Origin: Begonia masoniana
Lineage: Eukaryota > Streptophyta > Magnoliopsida > Cucurbitales > Begoniaceae
NCBI GenBank assembly: GCA_022432975.1
Contig: CM039502.1
Location: 77,698,181 to 77,762,180, forward strand
Direction: 5' to 3'
Length of the DNA: 64,000 nt
The notes under the pieces were generated by a model. It searched no databases and was not told the origin of the DNA. It saw only the letters and a program-made list of their open reading frames with translations. Shown one piece after another: positions 22,791-34,102 of this stretch. The translations under genes and the position numbers were made by a program. How positions within the stretch are numbered: position 1 is the stretch's first letter; every line of letters begins with the position of its first letter.

Positions 22791-24588
22791 ATAGATAATG
22801 ATAATAATGATACGCTTAAAAATAGAAAAGTAAGAAAATAGAAAGTGGGTAAGAAGGATTATTAGGTGAACCTCAAAGAGAAAACGGTAGGCTACATATA
22901 GGACAATAAAGACTAAATAGAAATATAGTTATACATTAGTAGGATTAGTTTGATTTAATCAGCAGAGTTTGCGCACTTAAGGTTTAGTGACAATTAGAGG
23001 AATACACCCTATGAAATGTGTTTTTTTTAAGTAGGTAGGGGTTATGTCTAATTGACAACCCCCTGGGAGTATTAGAATACGATTAATTAAGAAAGATGAA
23101 GGTTTAGATATAAACCTATTAAGGAATACCTTAGTTTGTTGTAATACTTGGAGTGTGTTTAAATAGATGAAGTACCGTAGAACTCGTATATTGGGGATTC
23201 GTGTGAAGTTAAGAGTGTCTAGATTAAGATAGAATTCAAGAGATAAACTTAGAATAAATGTCGAGTAGAATAGTTAGAAACCGACTAGGATGAGCGAAAA
23301 AAAAAATGGTAAGACTAGTCAGTAAATTCGATGTAGCCTTGCATGAATTTAAGGAGGAAGTGAGAAAGATTGTTGGAATAAAATGAGAGGTTAAGATTGG
23401 AAGTAGGTCAGGGTTTAATGGCCAGCAAATTGCAAAATTTGTAAATTATAGAATAAAGAAGATGGGGATTTTGACTGGAACCATCTAAGTAATCTTAGCA
23501 GTGAGGCTAAGTTAGCGAATTTTCAAGTGTTCGACTTGTGTTTGACAAGTCAAGACCAATAACTACATAAATGACCTAACGTTAGAACACATAGATTAGA
23601 GCAGATCATGGGTGGAAATTATAGAATTTAACGGCACTCGGAGTTAATAGAGATCTAAGATAGACAAAGGAGTGTAACGTAGGTAGTATGAGATTTTTAG
23701 TTAAGAATATAGTGATAGAATTCAAGGACGAAGTTTAGAATGAATGCGATGTTTGTAAGAAATTCTGGTGACATAGTTTGAGGAAAATAACAGTGTGAAC
23801 TTAGTTGTGAAATCCGCCCTGAAGTAACTGGCGGGATTGGTAAGTTGCCAAGGAAAGTGTGTGATTTCGGAAAATTGGTAAGACCTAATGTGTGAGTGAG
23901 GATATGTACAATCCAATTGAGAGTAGAGATTACGAATTTAAGGCTAATGTTGGAAGGTATAGTCGACGTTTTGGTTTAGAATCATAGAGATTGACCCTAG
24001 GAATGACGGGATCGGAGTTAATAAGGGGAAGTTCAAATTTTGTTAGAGATAGGATCCTACGTAAGTACCGACTGTAGCTCATAGTGTGACTCACATAGAC
24101 CAAGTAGTGTTATAGTTGTATAGTTGCGGAGTATAACAATGAGGACCTAATTAGGAAGCCCGCACCGAAACAGTCTCCCACAGTCAATGGAATACCCAAT
24201 AAGATAGGTGACCAGGAAATCCTATGGATGAAACAGTTACAAGAAATCGTTACCCGAACGAATATAGAAATTTGAGTTGGCATGCGTTTCAACTACTGAC
24301 GGAGTCAATGAAATTACGGAGAAGTTTAGGAAAATCTATTGGAGATTTAGGAACTTGACTATGCTCAATACCTTAGTAAGGAAGTGTACGATCAAATCGA
24401 AGGTAGAGAATACGAATTTAAGGTCAATATTAGAGAGTAAAGTGTAGAGTTTTGGTTAGGAACCACGAAGAATGACCATAAGTACAGATGACAATCGAAG
24501 TATAAGGCCGTATGACGTGAAACATTAATATCAAAGACTATAAGTTAGGGAAAATTTTGAGGACAAAATTTTAAATAAGGTGGATGAA
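22791..24588 (+). other. E4 pol-less internal region
   Basis: Purine-rich, AT-rich sequence with no open frame of note and no RT, integrase or RNase H motif on either strand. It ends with GAGGACAAAATTTTAAATAAGG, which resembles the end of gypsy internal regions, and a weak polypurine tract before the 3' LTR. Confidence 0.75.
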
Positions 24589-27012
24589 TGTAATACCCAG
24601 CTTTTCTGGATATTATTATTTTAATGTATAATGGCATTTTCGTAAATATGTCAAATCAAGCTCGTTTTACGAAAAGAAAGCTTTGTTATGATCTTAGAGA
24701 TTAATAAGAATTTTAAGAAATTTACGAGAATTTTCGGAGCAGTAACGCTATATTTCGAGTAATTACATTTCTCGTAATATAAAGGACATTTTAGTAAAAA
24801 TAGTAAACATGGTCCGATTTGCAAACGGACAGTTTCGATAAATCCCAAATAATGAGTTGGAATTATGGGTGAAATAAGGAAATTTGGAGAAACTAAATCG
24901 CTAGTCAATTAACGAAACAATGGACGAAACAAATAGAAAATATGAGGAAGGGCAAAATGGTCATTAAGCAATTAAATTTATAAATAAGACAAATGCCTTA
25001 ATCGATTTTCATTGTTTGAAAATCGATTTCCAGAGAACCAAAAATTCTCCTCTCCCTCTCGGCTTCTCCTCTCTGCCCGCGACGAGTTCTCAACGCCGAC
25101 CTCCGTTCTTTCTCCCGATCGTCCCGTTTCCTTCACGCTCCTTCCTCCAATCGACGCTTTAGGTATGATTCTATAGTTTTAGAGCGTTAAATTCCGAGTT
25201 TCGTAGAGTTTATCGTTAGGGTTTTCGTTTAGGGTTTCGATAAAAAATGTCGATTTAGGGTTCGTAATTAATAAGTTTATGGTGTTTAAGGATATAAAGG
25301 ATATATTGGACGTTATTGGACTAATCTATTTGATTTAGGAAAAATGTTATAATTTGTGAAATTTCGAGATTTTAGGGAAAACTCGTAAATTAGGAATTGT
25401 GGTGCCGAGCGTAATTTGCTCGAATAAATAGCTCAATAAATTGGATTAGAACTTTAGGAAGTTCCTTAGTTAAGGTTTTGTAAATTTGGACGATCGATAG
25501 TTGAAACTCGTTTTAACTTCGATATTATGTTTTTGCCTCAGACAAACAACGCTTGTGGACGGAGCTTGAGCTGCTTTAGACACGAGATAAGTTCTCGTGA
25601 TCTTCTCTGGCCGATTTGGCCTACACCGTACGTCGAAGTCGTCTCGAGGAGTTTTGGTGATGCGTTTATTTAAATTGTTTTGGTTGGGTAGTTAGGTTAG
25701 TCGTTTATAGGTTATGTTTGTTTATCGTCTTGATGGTACACATGCTGGTTGTTCACTTTGTGCATTTGACTGCTCATGCATCGCATCTGTTAAAGCATCT
25801 GTTTAAAAGAACGAACGAAATGAATCTACGTAATCTGTTATCTGATCACGGCGAGGTGGTTTAGACCTCGGTGACATTCTGTCTGCGACCTAATTAAAAT
25901 GTAAAATGAACCAACGAAATCTACGTAATCTATATCTGGTCACGGCGAGGTGGTTCAGATCTCGGTGACAATATGTCTGCGACCTAATGAATCTGAATCT
26001 GAATCTGTTATCTGCGTGTTTTATGAATGACACACGCATCTGCATTTACAAGAGCTTGCTAAGATTTTTATCTCATAGTTTGTCTGTATGGTGTAGGTGA
26101 CATTGAGGCAGGTGAGGATGAGATCCCTCCACCTGAGGAATGAGGCAGTTGACGGAGGATGGCCTGCGGTGGTGTGCTGGCGCAGTCGATGCTTGACCCG
26201 ACCCGTGGGGAAGTATGTATAGGTTTTGGGGTTTTTGGGATGTTTTGGGCTGATGGTTGTGTAGATATTTTAGGATGCTTGGTTCCGATAGTTGATTAGT
26301 TGATAGACTGATGTTTTAATGTTTTATAAACTGTTTTTACACAAAACGTTTTGTTAAAGCTTTTATTTGCATGCTATGGAGATGTTGGAATGGTTTTTAG
26401 GTTTATTAAGGATATGCTCGATTTTTAGAGCTATCCACGCAGTTGGATTTCGCAATGTCCGCTGCAAACTGGTTGAGATTAAGTTATAAGTTCATTGTGT
26501 TATTGATGAGAAAATTGTGTGAAGATGCAGGTGGTTTACTCTCTGGAATCGGATTCCAGAGAGCATGTTATTCAATTAAACAGGTTGCCAGAAGGAGTGG
26601 CGAATGATCACAGGAGACGATCGCTGCACGGAGTGTGCAGCGACCGATCGCTGCAGCAATGCAGCGATCGATCGCTGCTCGCTGCAGCAATGCAGCGATT
26701 GATCGCTGGGGCAATTGTGACCCTCAGCGATCGATCTCCTGATTTAGGAGATTGATCGCTGCCCCCTGTTTGTCACGGCTTGGACAGTTTTGCCCTCCCA
26801 TGTTTTGATGATTGTTTTATTTGTTTCATTTGTTTTATTAAACGTTATTTCTAGTTTTAATAAATTGAATTGAAATATGTTTTAAATGAATTCCGATTTC
26901 GATTCTGGTTTCGATTTCGGTTTAGTTTCCGTCTAGAGTTTATTTAAAGTATAGAGAAAAAAAAATTCTAAAATATGTACAGGAAATTGGGTACAGTATT
27001 AGGGTCGTGACA
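24589..27012 (+). repeat. E4 3' LTR
   Basis: 2424 bp, TGTAATACCC...GTCGTGACA. The palindrome cluster at 26617-26762 is longer than in the 5' LTR; other differences are scattered single bases and one short gap near 26040. Confidence 0.93.
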
Positions 27013-30000
27013 GCGGTGTCACAGATGATTTTTCTAATAGTAGTGGTGAAGACGAAGAACCAGTCACAGAAGAAGATCTTATTGGAGAATATAAGTTTCT
27101 GCATGAAAAATGGACCGATCTTGTTAAAGTAAATCAGCTTCTACACACTCAAATTAGAAATTTGAAGGATGAGAAGAATAATCTTCAAAATGTTATTGAT
27201 GATTTGGAGACAAAGCTGAAAGCAAGTAAGGGTGAAGCTAATAATCTAACCAATGAGAAAAGCCTCATGAAGAAGAATGTCAAAATGCTGAATTCGAGTT
27301 CGTCTAATCTAGATGATATTTTAAATATCGGCAAATCAAGCGTAAATCGGTTTGGACTGGGATTCAAAGGTGAAAGTTCAGGTTCAAAGACTGTAGCAGT
27401 AAAGGAAAGTCGCTTTGTGATGAAATTCGTAAGGGAAAGTCCGGTGTCACAGCCGGTGTCAGATAAGGGATTTGATTACAAAGGAAAGCAAGTTGCAATC
27501 AGAATGCCAAGAATTGACAGAAAATCAAATTCCCATAACTACTATTATGCTGCAAGCAGAAAAGGTAACATTTATGGTTATGTGTATCACTATTGCCAAC
27601 GCCGTGGTCATATTCGCCCTAAATGCTTTACTTATCTTGCTGACTTAAGATTGGGTACTGTTAGAAATGCCGCTTCTTATAGATTTCCTTATCAGAAATG
27701 GGTGAAGAAATCAAATTTAAAGTGCAATGTTAAACATCTTTCACTAAAAGCGATCGGAACCAATGCATGGTATTTTGATAGCGGATGTTCCAGACATATG
27801 ACAGGTGATGAAAGATATTTGAAGGATATTATACCTGAATCCGTGGGAAAAGTAACATTCGGCAACGGTGTCTCATCGGATGTCATTGGCAAGAGAACGT
27901 TGAATGTTCCTGGTTTACCAAAGTTGAGTAATGTTTTATTGGTAAATGGTTTGAAGTCCAACCTAATCAGCATTAGCCAGCTCTGTGATCAAGATCTGAA
28001 TGTGCAATTTATGAGAGAAAAATGTGTTGTGTCCGATCAAAATAAAAATTGTGTCATTGAAGGAGTTAGATCATTAGACAATTGTTATCTTATTTATTCT
28101 TCGTCTAACTGGAGTATGGAAGATACTATCCTATGGCATAGAAAGTTGGGACATGTTAATTTCAGAATGATGGAGAAGCTTATTTCGAAAGGTGTTGTTT
28201 GAGGAATTCCATAATTAAAGTTTGATGAAGAGAAATTATGTGGACCATATCAAATCGAAAAGCAAACCAAGGTGTCACACCCGATGTCACAGTCTTCCAC
28301 AACTACCTGTGTGCTTGAACTGCTCCACATGGATCTAATGGAGCCAATGCCTGTTGAAAGTATTGGTGGAAAACGGTATGCCTTCGTTACTGTTGATGAT
28401 TTCTCACGCTATACATGGGTGGAGTTTCTAAGAGAAAAGTCCAACACGTTTAAAGTTTTCAAATCAATGTACACTCGTCTCCAACGAGAAAAAGATTGTG
28501 TTATTATGAAGATTATACGTATCCGAAGTGACCATGGAAGAGAGTTTGAAAATTCTGAATTCTCGAATTTCTGTAAACATCTCGGAATTACTCATGAATT
28601 CTCGGCACCTAAAACTCCTCAACAAAATGGGATTGTTGAAAGGAAGAACTATACATTGGCTGAAATGACTCGAGTAATGCTACATGAAAGGGATGTACCT
28701 CAAAAGTTCTGGGCTGAATCTATGAGCCCTACTTGTTATACCATAAATTGGGTGTATCTCCGAGGGAAAACTTCTATGACATCCGATGAGATATGGAAAG
28801 GTAAAACTCCAAATCTTCATTATTTTCACCCGTTCGGCAGCATCTGCTTTGTGTTGAATGACAGGGAACACATGGGGAAACTAGATCCTAAGAGTGATGA
28901 GGCTATCTTTCTCGGTTATGCTACAAATAGCCGTGCTTATCGAGTTTACAACAAAAGAACTCGAACTGTTATCGAATCTACAAACGTTCAAGTAGACGAC
29001 TCTTTGTACACAGCATTTAATCCGAAAGAAGATGCAACTCAGATTTCAAACAATGAAGACCCCAGTGTTCCATCCGGTGTCACAGGCGGTGTCACAGATC
29101 AAACAGAGACAGTTGATGAATTAGAAGTGTCTACCTTACACAACAGGCCACCGTCTATACGTGTTCAGAAGAATCATCTTACAGATGAGGTTATTGGGGG
29201 GTCTGAATGATGGTATACGAACCAGAGATAAGCCAAGGGTTAATTATCGTGAAATGATTCAAATGGCATGCTTTACATCAACAATTGAGCCATAGAATGT
29301 GAAAGAAGCATTACTAGATGAATACTGGATAGAAGCTATGCATGAAGAACTAAACCAATTCTCCCGCAATCAAGTTTGGGACTTAGTACCATGTCCTCTC
29401 GATGTGAACGTTATTGGTACTAAGTGGATTTACAAGAACAAGATCGATGAGCATGGCAACATTACTCGCAACAAAGCTCGGCTAGTTGCTCAAGGGTATT
29501 CTCAGATTGAAGGTATTGATTTTGATGAAACATTCACTCCGGTTGCTTGTCTTGAATCTATTCGGCTTTTATTATCTATCGCTTGTGTTATGCAGTTCAA
29601 GCTATATCAAATGGATGTGAAGAGTGCTTTCCTCAATGTGTTTCTCAATGAAGAAGGTTATGTTGCTCAACAAAAGGGTTTTGAAGACCCTCATCATCCC
29701 GAGTACGTGTATAAGTTGAAGAAGGCGTTATATGGGCTCAAACAAGCCCCTCGTGCATGGTATGAACGCCTCACGCAATATCTATTAACCAAGGGATATG
29801 AGCGAGGGGGAGTAGATAAAACTCTATTTGTTCGCCGTGAAAAAGGTCAATTCCTACTTGCTCAAATTTATGTTGATGATATAGTGTTTGGCTCGATGTC
29901 ACAGGTTATGGTGGATGAGTTTGTAGCTCAAATGACCGGCGAATTTGAGATGAGTATGGTTGGAGAACTAAATTATTTTCTCGGCCTTCAAATACAACAA

Positions 30001-31266
30001 GAGAAGAAAGATATTTTTATCTCTCAAGCCAAATATGCCAAGAATTTACTGAAAAAATTTAAGGTTGAGAATGCTTGCCCGAGTAGAACACCCCTTGGGA
30101 CACGTGAGAAAATTTCTAAAGATGAAAAGGGAATTGCTGTTGATCAGCGCTTGTATAGAAGTATGATTGGAAGTCTCTTATATCTAACTGTCAGCCGACC
30201 AGATATTTGTTATAACGTGGGTTTATGCGCTAGATTTCAAGCGAATCTGAAGGAGTCTCACTTAGTGTCGGTTAAACGAATTCTAAAATATGTTAGTGGA
30301 ACAACTGACTATGGAATCTGGTATTCTTTTGATTCTAATGCAAATCTGGTGGGTTATTGTGATGCTGACTGGGCAGGAAGTTCTGATGATCGAAAAAGCA
30401 CTTTGGGTGGATGTTTTTATGTGGGACACAACATAGTGTCATGGTTCAGCAAGAAGCAGAATTCTATTTCTCTATCTACGGCTGACACAGAGTATATAGC
30501 AGCAGGTAGCAGCTGTACGCAGTTTCTTTGGATGAAACAAATGATGAAAGACTATGGTGTCACACAGGGTGTCATGACCCTCTATTGTGATAATTTGAAC
30601 GCTATTAATATCTCTAAAAATCTTGTTCAGCATTCACGGACAAAACATATTGACATACGACATCATTTTATTCGATCTTTAGTGGAGGACAAAATTATTA
30701 ATTTAGAGTACGTGGTGACCGAAAAACAAATTGCCGATATTTTCACCAAGGCATTAGATGGTGCTAGATTTGAAGAGTTGAGGTCTGCCTTATGCCTCTG
30801 TGTTATGTAAGTTTGTTATTGCTTTCACATTTATTTTATATAAAATAAAATAAAATAAAAATACCATGTGCCTTAGGCATTTTGTTTTGGCGATCTACTG
30901 TGTTGTTATTCACCCCCTGCAGCATGTAATTATTTTTCTATGGAATAACACCGAGTGTGACATACAAAACTGGGATATTCTTGTGAAATCTGGATGATTT
31001 TTTCTCGAAAAAGATTGGAGCAGCATTATTTTATTGGTCTTATTTCCTAAATTATGAGAGATTGAATATTTTATGTATGGTAATTTTCGGATTTATTTTC
31101 AGAAAATTACCTAAAAATTATGGATTTTTTTTTATTTTGGTGATTTGATGGGCATTTATGGAGAAGAGATATCAATATATTTCAAAGTCAAATTTCTGAG
31201 AACACTCTTTCTTTTGCTTCTCCTCGATTCTTCAATCTGCTAGGGTTTTCTTTCGCTCATCTCACA

Positions 31267-33003
31267 ATGGTCATCATTGAGGAAGTTTCCGACGAGATGT
31301 TCTCTGGGGATGTTACTGTGAATATTCCAGCAAAGACGCCGAATTTCGAATCGGCCATTATGGTTTACTCACCTATTTCACCTTCGGTAAATCCCTTTGT
31401 TACCGAAAAGGATTTTCCAAAAATTATCGAGGTGATTCCAATTCGACAAGTTGACGCTACTGGAGTCCAACAAAAATTTGACAAGAGTAAAGGAGATAGA
31501 TTCAAAACCAACTCCGTGCCGCCCAAGGCACCTAGAAATTCAAAGGTTTCTACGACATCAAAAGGGAAAAGGTCTAGAATTGAAAAAGAATCATCTTCGG
31601 ACAGTTCATGGCTTCAAGAAGCCGTTTTAGAAGTAAATACAGATGATGAAGATGTTTTCATGACAAAATCACCAGAACAACCAACCTGAAGATCCTCCAG
31701 ATTAACTGCTCTGAAGAGATCAAAATCTTCTATACCAAAGGCCTTAAAATCGCCTGCTTCGAAATCTTCAAAATCCACGACCTCAAAGCCCTCTATGGAG
31801 AAGCTTCAAAAGCCTACCATTGTCAAAACACCAAAAATAAGTCCATCACCTGGCCCAAAATCCAAAAAGCAAAGGACAAGTGAAATTTCTATCTCTAGAA
31901 GCGCTCTGAAATCCAAATCTGCATTGAAAGGTGAATCAAAATCCAAACAAGGTAAGTCTTCTTTAAAAGTGTCAAATGATGACTTTAAGTCGAGGTTGCA
32001 TGCAAGCCGATGGCCAAATTTCTCCACACAAAATATTTGGCCAAAAAGAAAAATTCATGAAAGAGATTTCTCTCAATGTGAAGCAGTCGTGTATCATTTG
32101 CTTAGTCTGGGATTAGAAAAAACTTTTAGAAGTATTTGTCCTTTTGTTTGGAAAATAGTCCAAGAATTTTATTGTAATCTTGATTCAGATGTAAAAGACT
32201 CTGCGCATTCTGATTTTGGCCGGGTTTATGTCAGAGGCCACATGTTTAATTTTAATCCTTCTGTTATAAATGATTACTTGGGATTGAAGATGAGTAATTC
32301 TGGAAAGCTTGTGCTGGACTATAATGCAATAATTTTTGATGTCACGAGGGGTGTCAGACGAATCTGGCCCCATGGCAAAGACTTCCCAGCTTCACAGCTC
32401 TCTGTAAAATATGAAATTCTTCACAAAATCTCCATGAAAAATTGGATGCCTACATCCCATGGCACAGGGGTGAACAAGGCCATGGCAGCTTTACTATACA
32501 AAATTGGAAATTCTATACCTATTAATTTTGGCAAGTTGTTTTTTGATCAGATCTTGAAGCATGAAGATGGTAAGAATACGAGGTTAGCTCTTCCTTTCCC
32601 ATCTCTGATTTATGGCGTTTTGACTGCTCAATGATCTATCATTAAAGAAAATGAAGTGTTATATGTCGAAAAAGAGGAAATTAGAATTAGCTACAAACTT
32701 CGAATGGGGGAGCACAAGAATGATTTAGAAGGTTTTGTCGAAGGTCTGCCAATTTCTAAATCTAATACTGACTCTGCTCTCCTAGCTCGCTCTGTAAAAT
32801 TTTTGTTGAATATGTCCAAATCTCTCAGCATACAAATTTCTGAGTTGGAAAAACAGAGATCAACAATTGTTGTGTTATTAAATGATATTTACAAGAAAAA
32901 TCCTCACATGGCAGACTCAGATCTACAAACCAGAGCAATAGATGAAGCTGGTCTATCAAGTGTCCCAGAGGATGTTCCAACGGGTGTGCCAAATAGTGCT
33001 TAA
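31267..33003 (+). pseudogene. E2 extra ORF (putative plant transposon protein, PF20167-like)
   Basis: The ATG at 31267 opens a 579-codon frame interrupted by only two in-frame TGA codons (31687 and 32632). These fit an Arg/CGA and a Trp/TGG codon lost by transition. N-terminal ~175 residues are Ser/Lys/Pro-rich and basic, reading like a disordered nucleic-acid-contacting tail. Residues ~250-450 hold the domain shared with the E1 extra ORF (LSVKYEILHKISMKNWMPTSHG block). The C-terminal ~110 residues include a heptad-like segment (ISELEKQRSTIVVLLNDIYKKN). The stop is at 33001-33003. It lies 456 bp after pol in the same orientation. Function is unknown. Whether it binds the element's 12-bp motif is a hypothesis. 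Confidence 0.75.
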
Positions 33004-33448
33004 CATTGAACTATTTTAGTGATGTGTTTGTTCTCTGAATATTTTATTTGATTCTTATGGTACTCGTATAACTACTCTATCTGCATCTGAATATGATATT
33101 TTTTTTTTACTATTTTGGCTATTTGAATTTTTTTTTGTGGATACTATACTTCTGCTATGACCCTTATATGCTCACCCTGGTGCGTCTCTGAATGATTATG
33201 TTGCTGATATTGATTATTTCCTCTGGTACTGATTGTATGTCTGGTACTTATCTGGTGATGTTGCTGAATTTGTGGTACGTACTACTCTCTTCTTTGTCTA
33301 TTTGTCTTTTTATGGCAAAAAATGGGAGTATTTTGGTGACTGGTGATATGTATGGTGATATACTCTGATATGTTTATGATGTTTGAAGTCATAATTCAGG
33401 GTAAGGTACAATTCAGAGGGAGTTTTTCAGGGGGAGTTATTGAAACTC
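33004..33448 (+). other. E2 3' untranslated region
   Basis: T/G-rich non-coding sequence with GGTGA/CTGGTACT words, ending in purine-rich AGGGGGAGTT that probably includes the polypurine tract. No ORF. Confidence 0.6.
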
Positions 33449-33965
33449 TATGTTCCAGGAGGTGTCCCAGGAGGCAATATTCTTTGTTCTTCATTGAAGC
33501 TCAGTCTCGGGAGGAGGCTGCATCCGAACTCGGGAGGAGTTCTGTTTCTTAGACAAGGGGAGCTTGTCGTTCTTGATCGTGGGCGATGGGATCTTGCCAT
33601 AACACGGATTCCGGGAGGAATCAACAACAAGGGGATCTTGTTGTTATCTAGATCTCGGGAGAGGTCGATCTAAAGTCGAGGGGATCTCGCAAAAATAGTT
33701 TCCTTAGGGAAGTTAGCTAGAGGCGGCGACAAAGATAAGAGAGAGTCTTTATTTGTATAAGTCCGATTGTCTTGTAACTTTGTCAACTCAAAGAAATGTT
33801 TTTATATCTGGGCGTGGCCCCGCAGACGTAGGCTGGTTGCCGAACTGCGTTATCAACCTCCTGTGTCATTTATTTTCGCATTTTTATATTATCCATCATT
33901 GCATTAAAAATCAGTGTCACACGAGGATCCTTGTGTGATATCGCATAACTGATCTTAAACTTTCA
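33449..33965 (+). repeat. E2 3' LTR, lacking its first ~690 bp
   Basis: Homology to the 5' LTR starts only at TGTTCCA (about 33450, equal to 17401) and runs to the end. The U3 portion equal to 16712-17398 is missing, although the target duplication on the right is intact. The left end of the homology coincides with a paired 12-bp motif. Confidence 0.85.
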
Positions 33966-34093
33966 AGAAAATAGAATAGTAAGGGTCATTTTGCCCATTA
34001 TCAATACATTAAAATTGTTCTTGCCCATTATCTGAGTTTACGGTGTAAATTGCTCATTTCACTTAATTGTAGTGGCCAAATTGCACTTTACCC
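33966..34093 (-). repeat. MULE right TIR, outer part
   Basis: Reverse complement of 13122-13250; ends TTTACCC, followed by the 9-bp duplication TAAATTTAA. Its first five bases (AGAAA) are the second copy of the E2 target duplication. Confidence 0.9.
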
Positions 34094-34102
34094 TAAATTT
34101 AA

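Larger units (their letters stand above)
19075..27012 (+). mobile_element. E4: Ty3/gypsy-type element with gag but no pol (TR-GAG-like)
   Basis: It starts TGTAATACCC, ends GGGTCGTGACA, and is flanked by GCGGT (19070-19074 and 27013-27017). The two LTRs are 19075-21480 and 24589-27012, similar enough to align base by base over long stretches, so the insertion is fairly young. A primer site TGGTATCAGAGC (21486-21497) follows the 5' LTR. Between the LTRs there is a gag and then about 1.8 kb of non-coding DNA; protease, RT and integrase are absent. This matches the plant terminal-repeat retrotransposons with GAG class, which must borrow pol in trans. It lies in E2 gag in the same orientation. Confidence 0.93.
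17986..30810 (+). pseudogene. E2 gag-pol polyprotein (degenerate, split by E4)
   Basis: Gag starts at the ATG at 17986 (LPLLDGSNYAYWKARI). It is broken by TGA at 18124 and 18304, both where tryptophan is expected. It carries a CCHC knuckle (CRECEGFGHIQAEC, about 18890) and is interrupted by E4 between 19074 and 27013. It then has a coiled-coil-like stretch, a second knuckle lacking its first Cys (27585), protease (WYFDSGCSRHMTGD, 27770) and the pre-integrase WHRKLGH (28135). A stop follows at 28201. The integrase core has HEFSAPKTPQQNGIVERKN near 28590. A frameshift in a G-run lies at about 29195, then a TAG at 29293. Reverse transcriptase is at 29299 onward with YVDDIVFG (about 29870). RNase H ends at 30808-30810. 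It is not functional. Confidence 0.94.
16712..33965 (+). mobile_element. E2: SIRE-type Ty1/copia element with extra ORF
   Basis: It starts TGTAAATGCAAAG, ends AAACTTTCA, and is flanked by AGAAA on both sides (16707-16711 and 33966-33970). Order: 5' LTR 16712-17915, primer site 17918-17929, gag (split by E4), protease, integrase, RT/RNase H to 30810, leader 30811-31266, extra ORF 31267-33003, 3' untranslated DNA, and a 5'-truncated 3' LTR (33449-33965). It inserted into the right TIR of the MULE. Many nonsense changes are TGG to TGA, as expected from deamination of methylated cytosine. It carries the 12-bp-phased GGTGTCAC motif throughout (see findings). Confidence 0.95.
13122..34093. mobile_element. 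Mutator-like DNA transposon (Pack-MULE type) with nested retrotransposons
   Basis: Outer ends GGGTAAAGTGCAATTTG (13122) and its inverse ending at 34093 are flanked by identical 9-bp TAAATTTAA copies (13113-13121 and 34094-34102). A 9-bp duplication with long TIRs is the hallmark of Mutator-like elements. The TIRs are about 0.5 kb. The right one is split by E2: its inner part is 16420-16711 and its outer part 33966-34093. Without E2 the element is about 3.7 kb. I see no MURA transposase, so it is non-autonomous. The interior holds a minisatellite, a GRF-type zinc-finger fragment and a laccase-like exon, so it qualifies as a gene-fragment-carrying MULE. Confidence 0.9.

Noticed and set aside
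27443..27462. GGTGTCAC pairs explained as a tetrapeptide repeat (GVTx)
   Set aside because: The pairs here and at 28271 are in a different frame (PVSQ) from those at 29083 and 30555 (GVTx), and pairs also occur in LTRs.
33448..33673. Open frames repeated at 17318-17623 and 33440-33673
   Set aside because: These are the R/U5 parts of the two E2 LTRs, not a duplicated gene.
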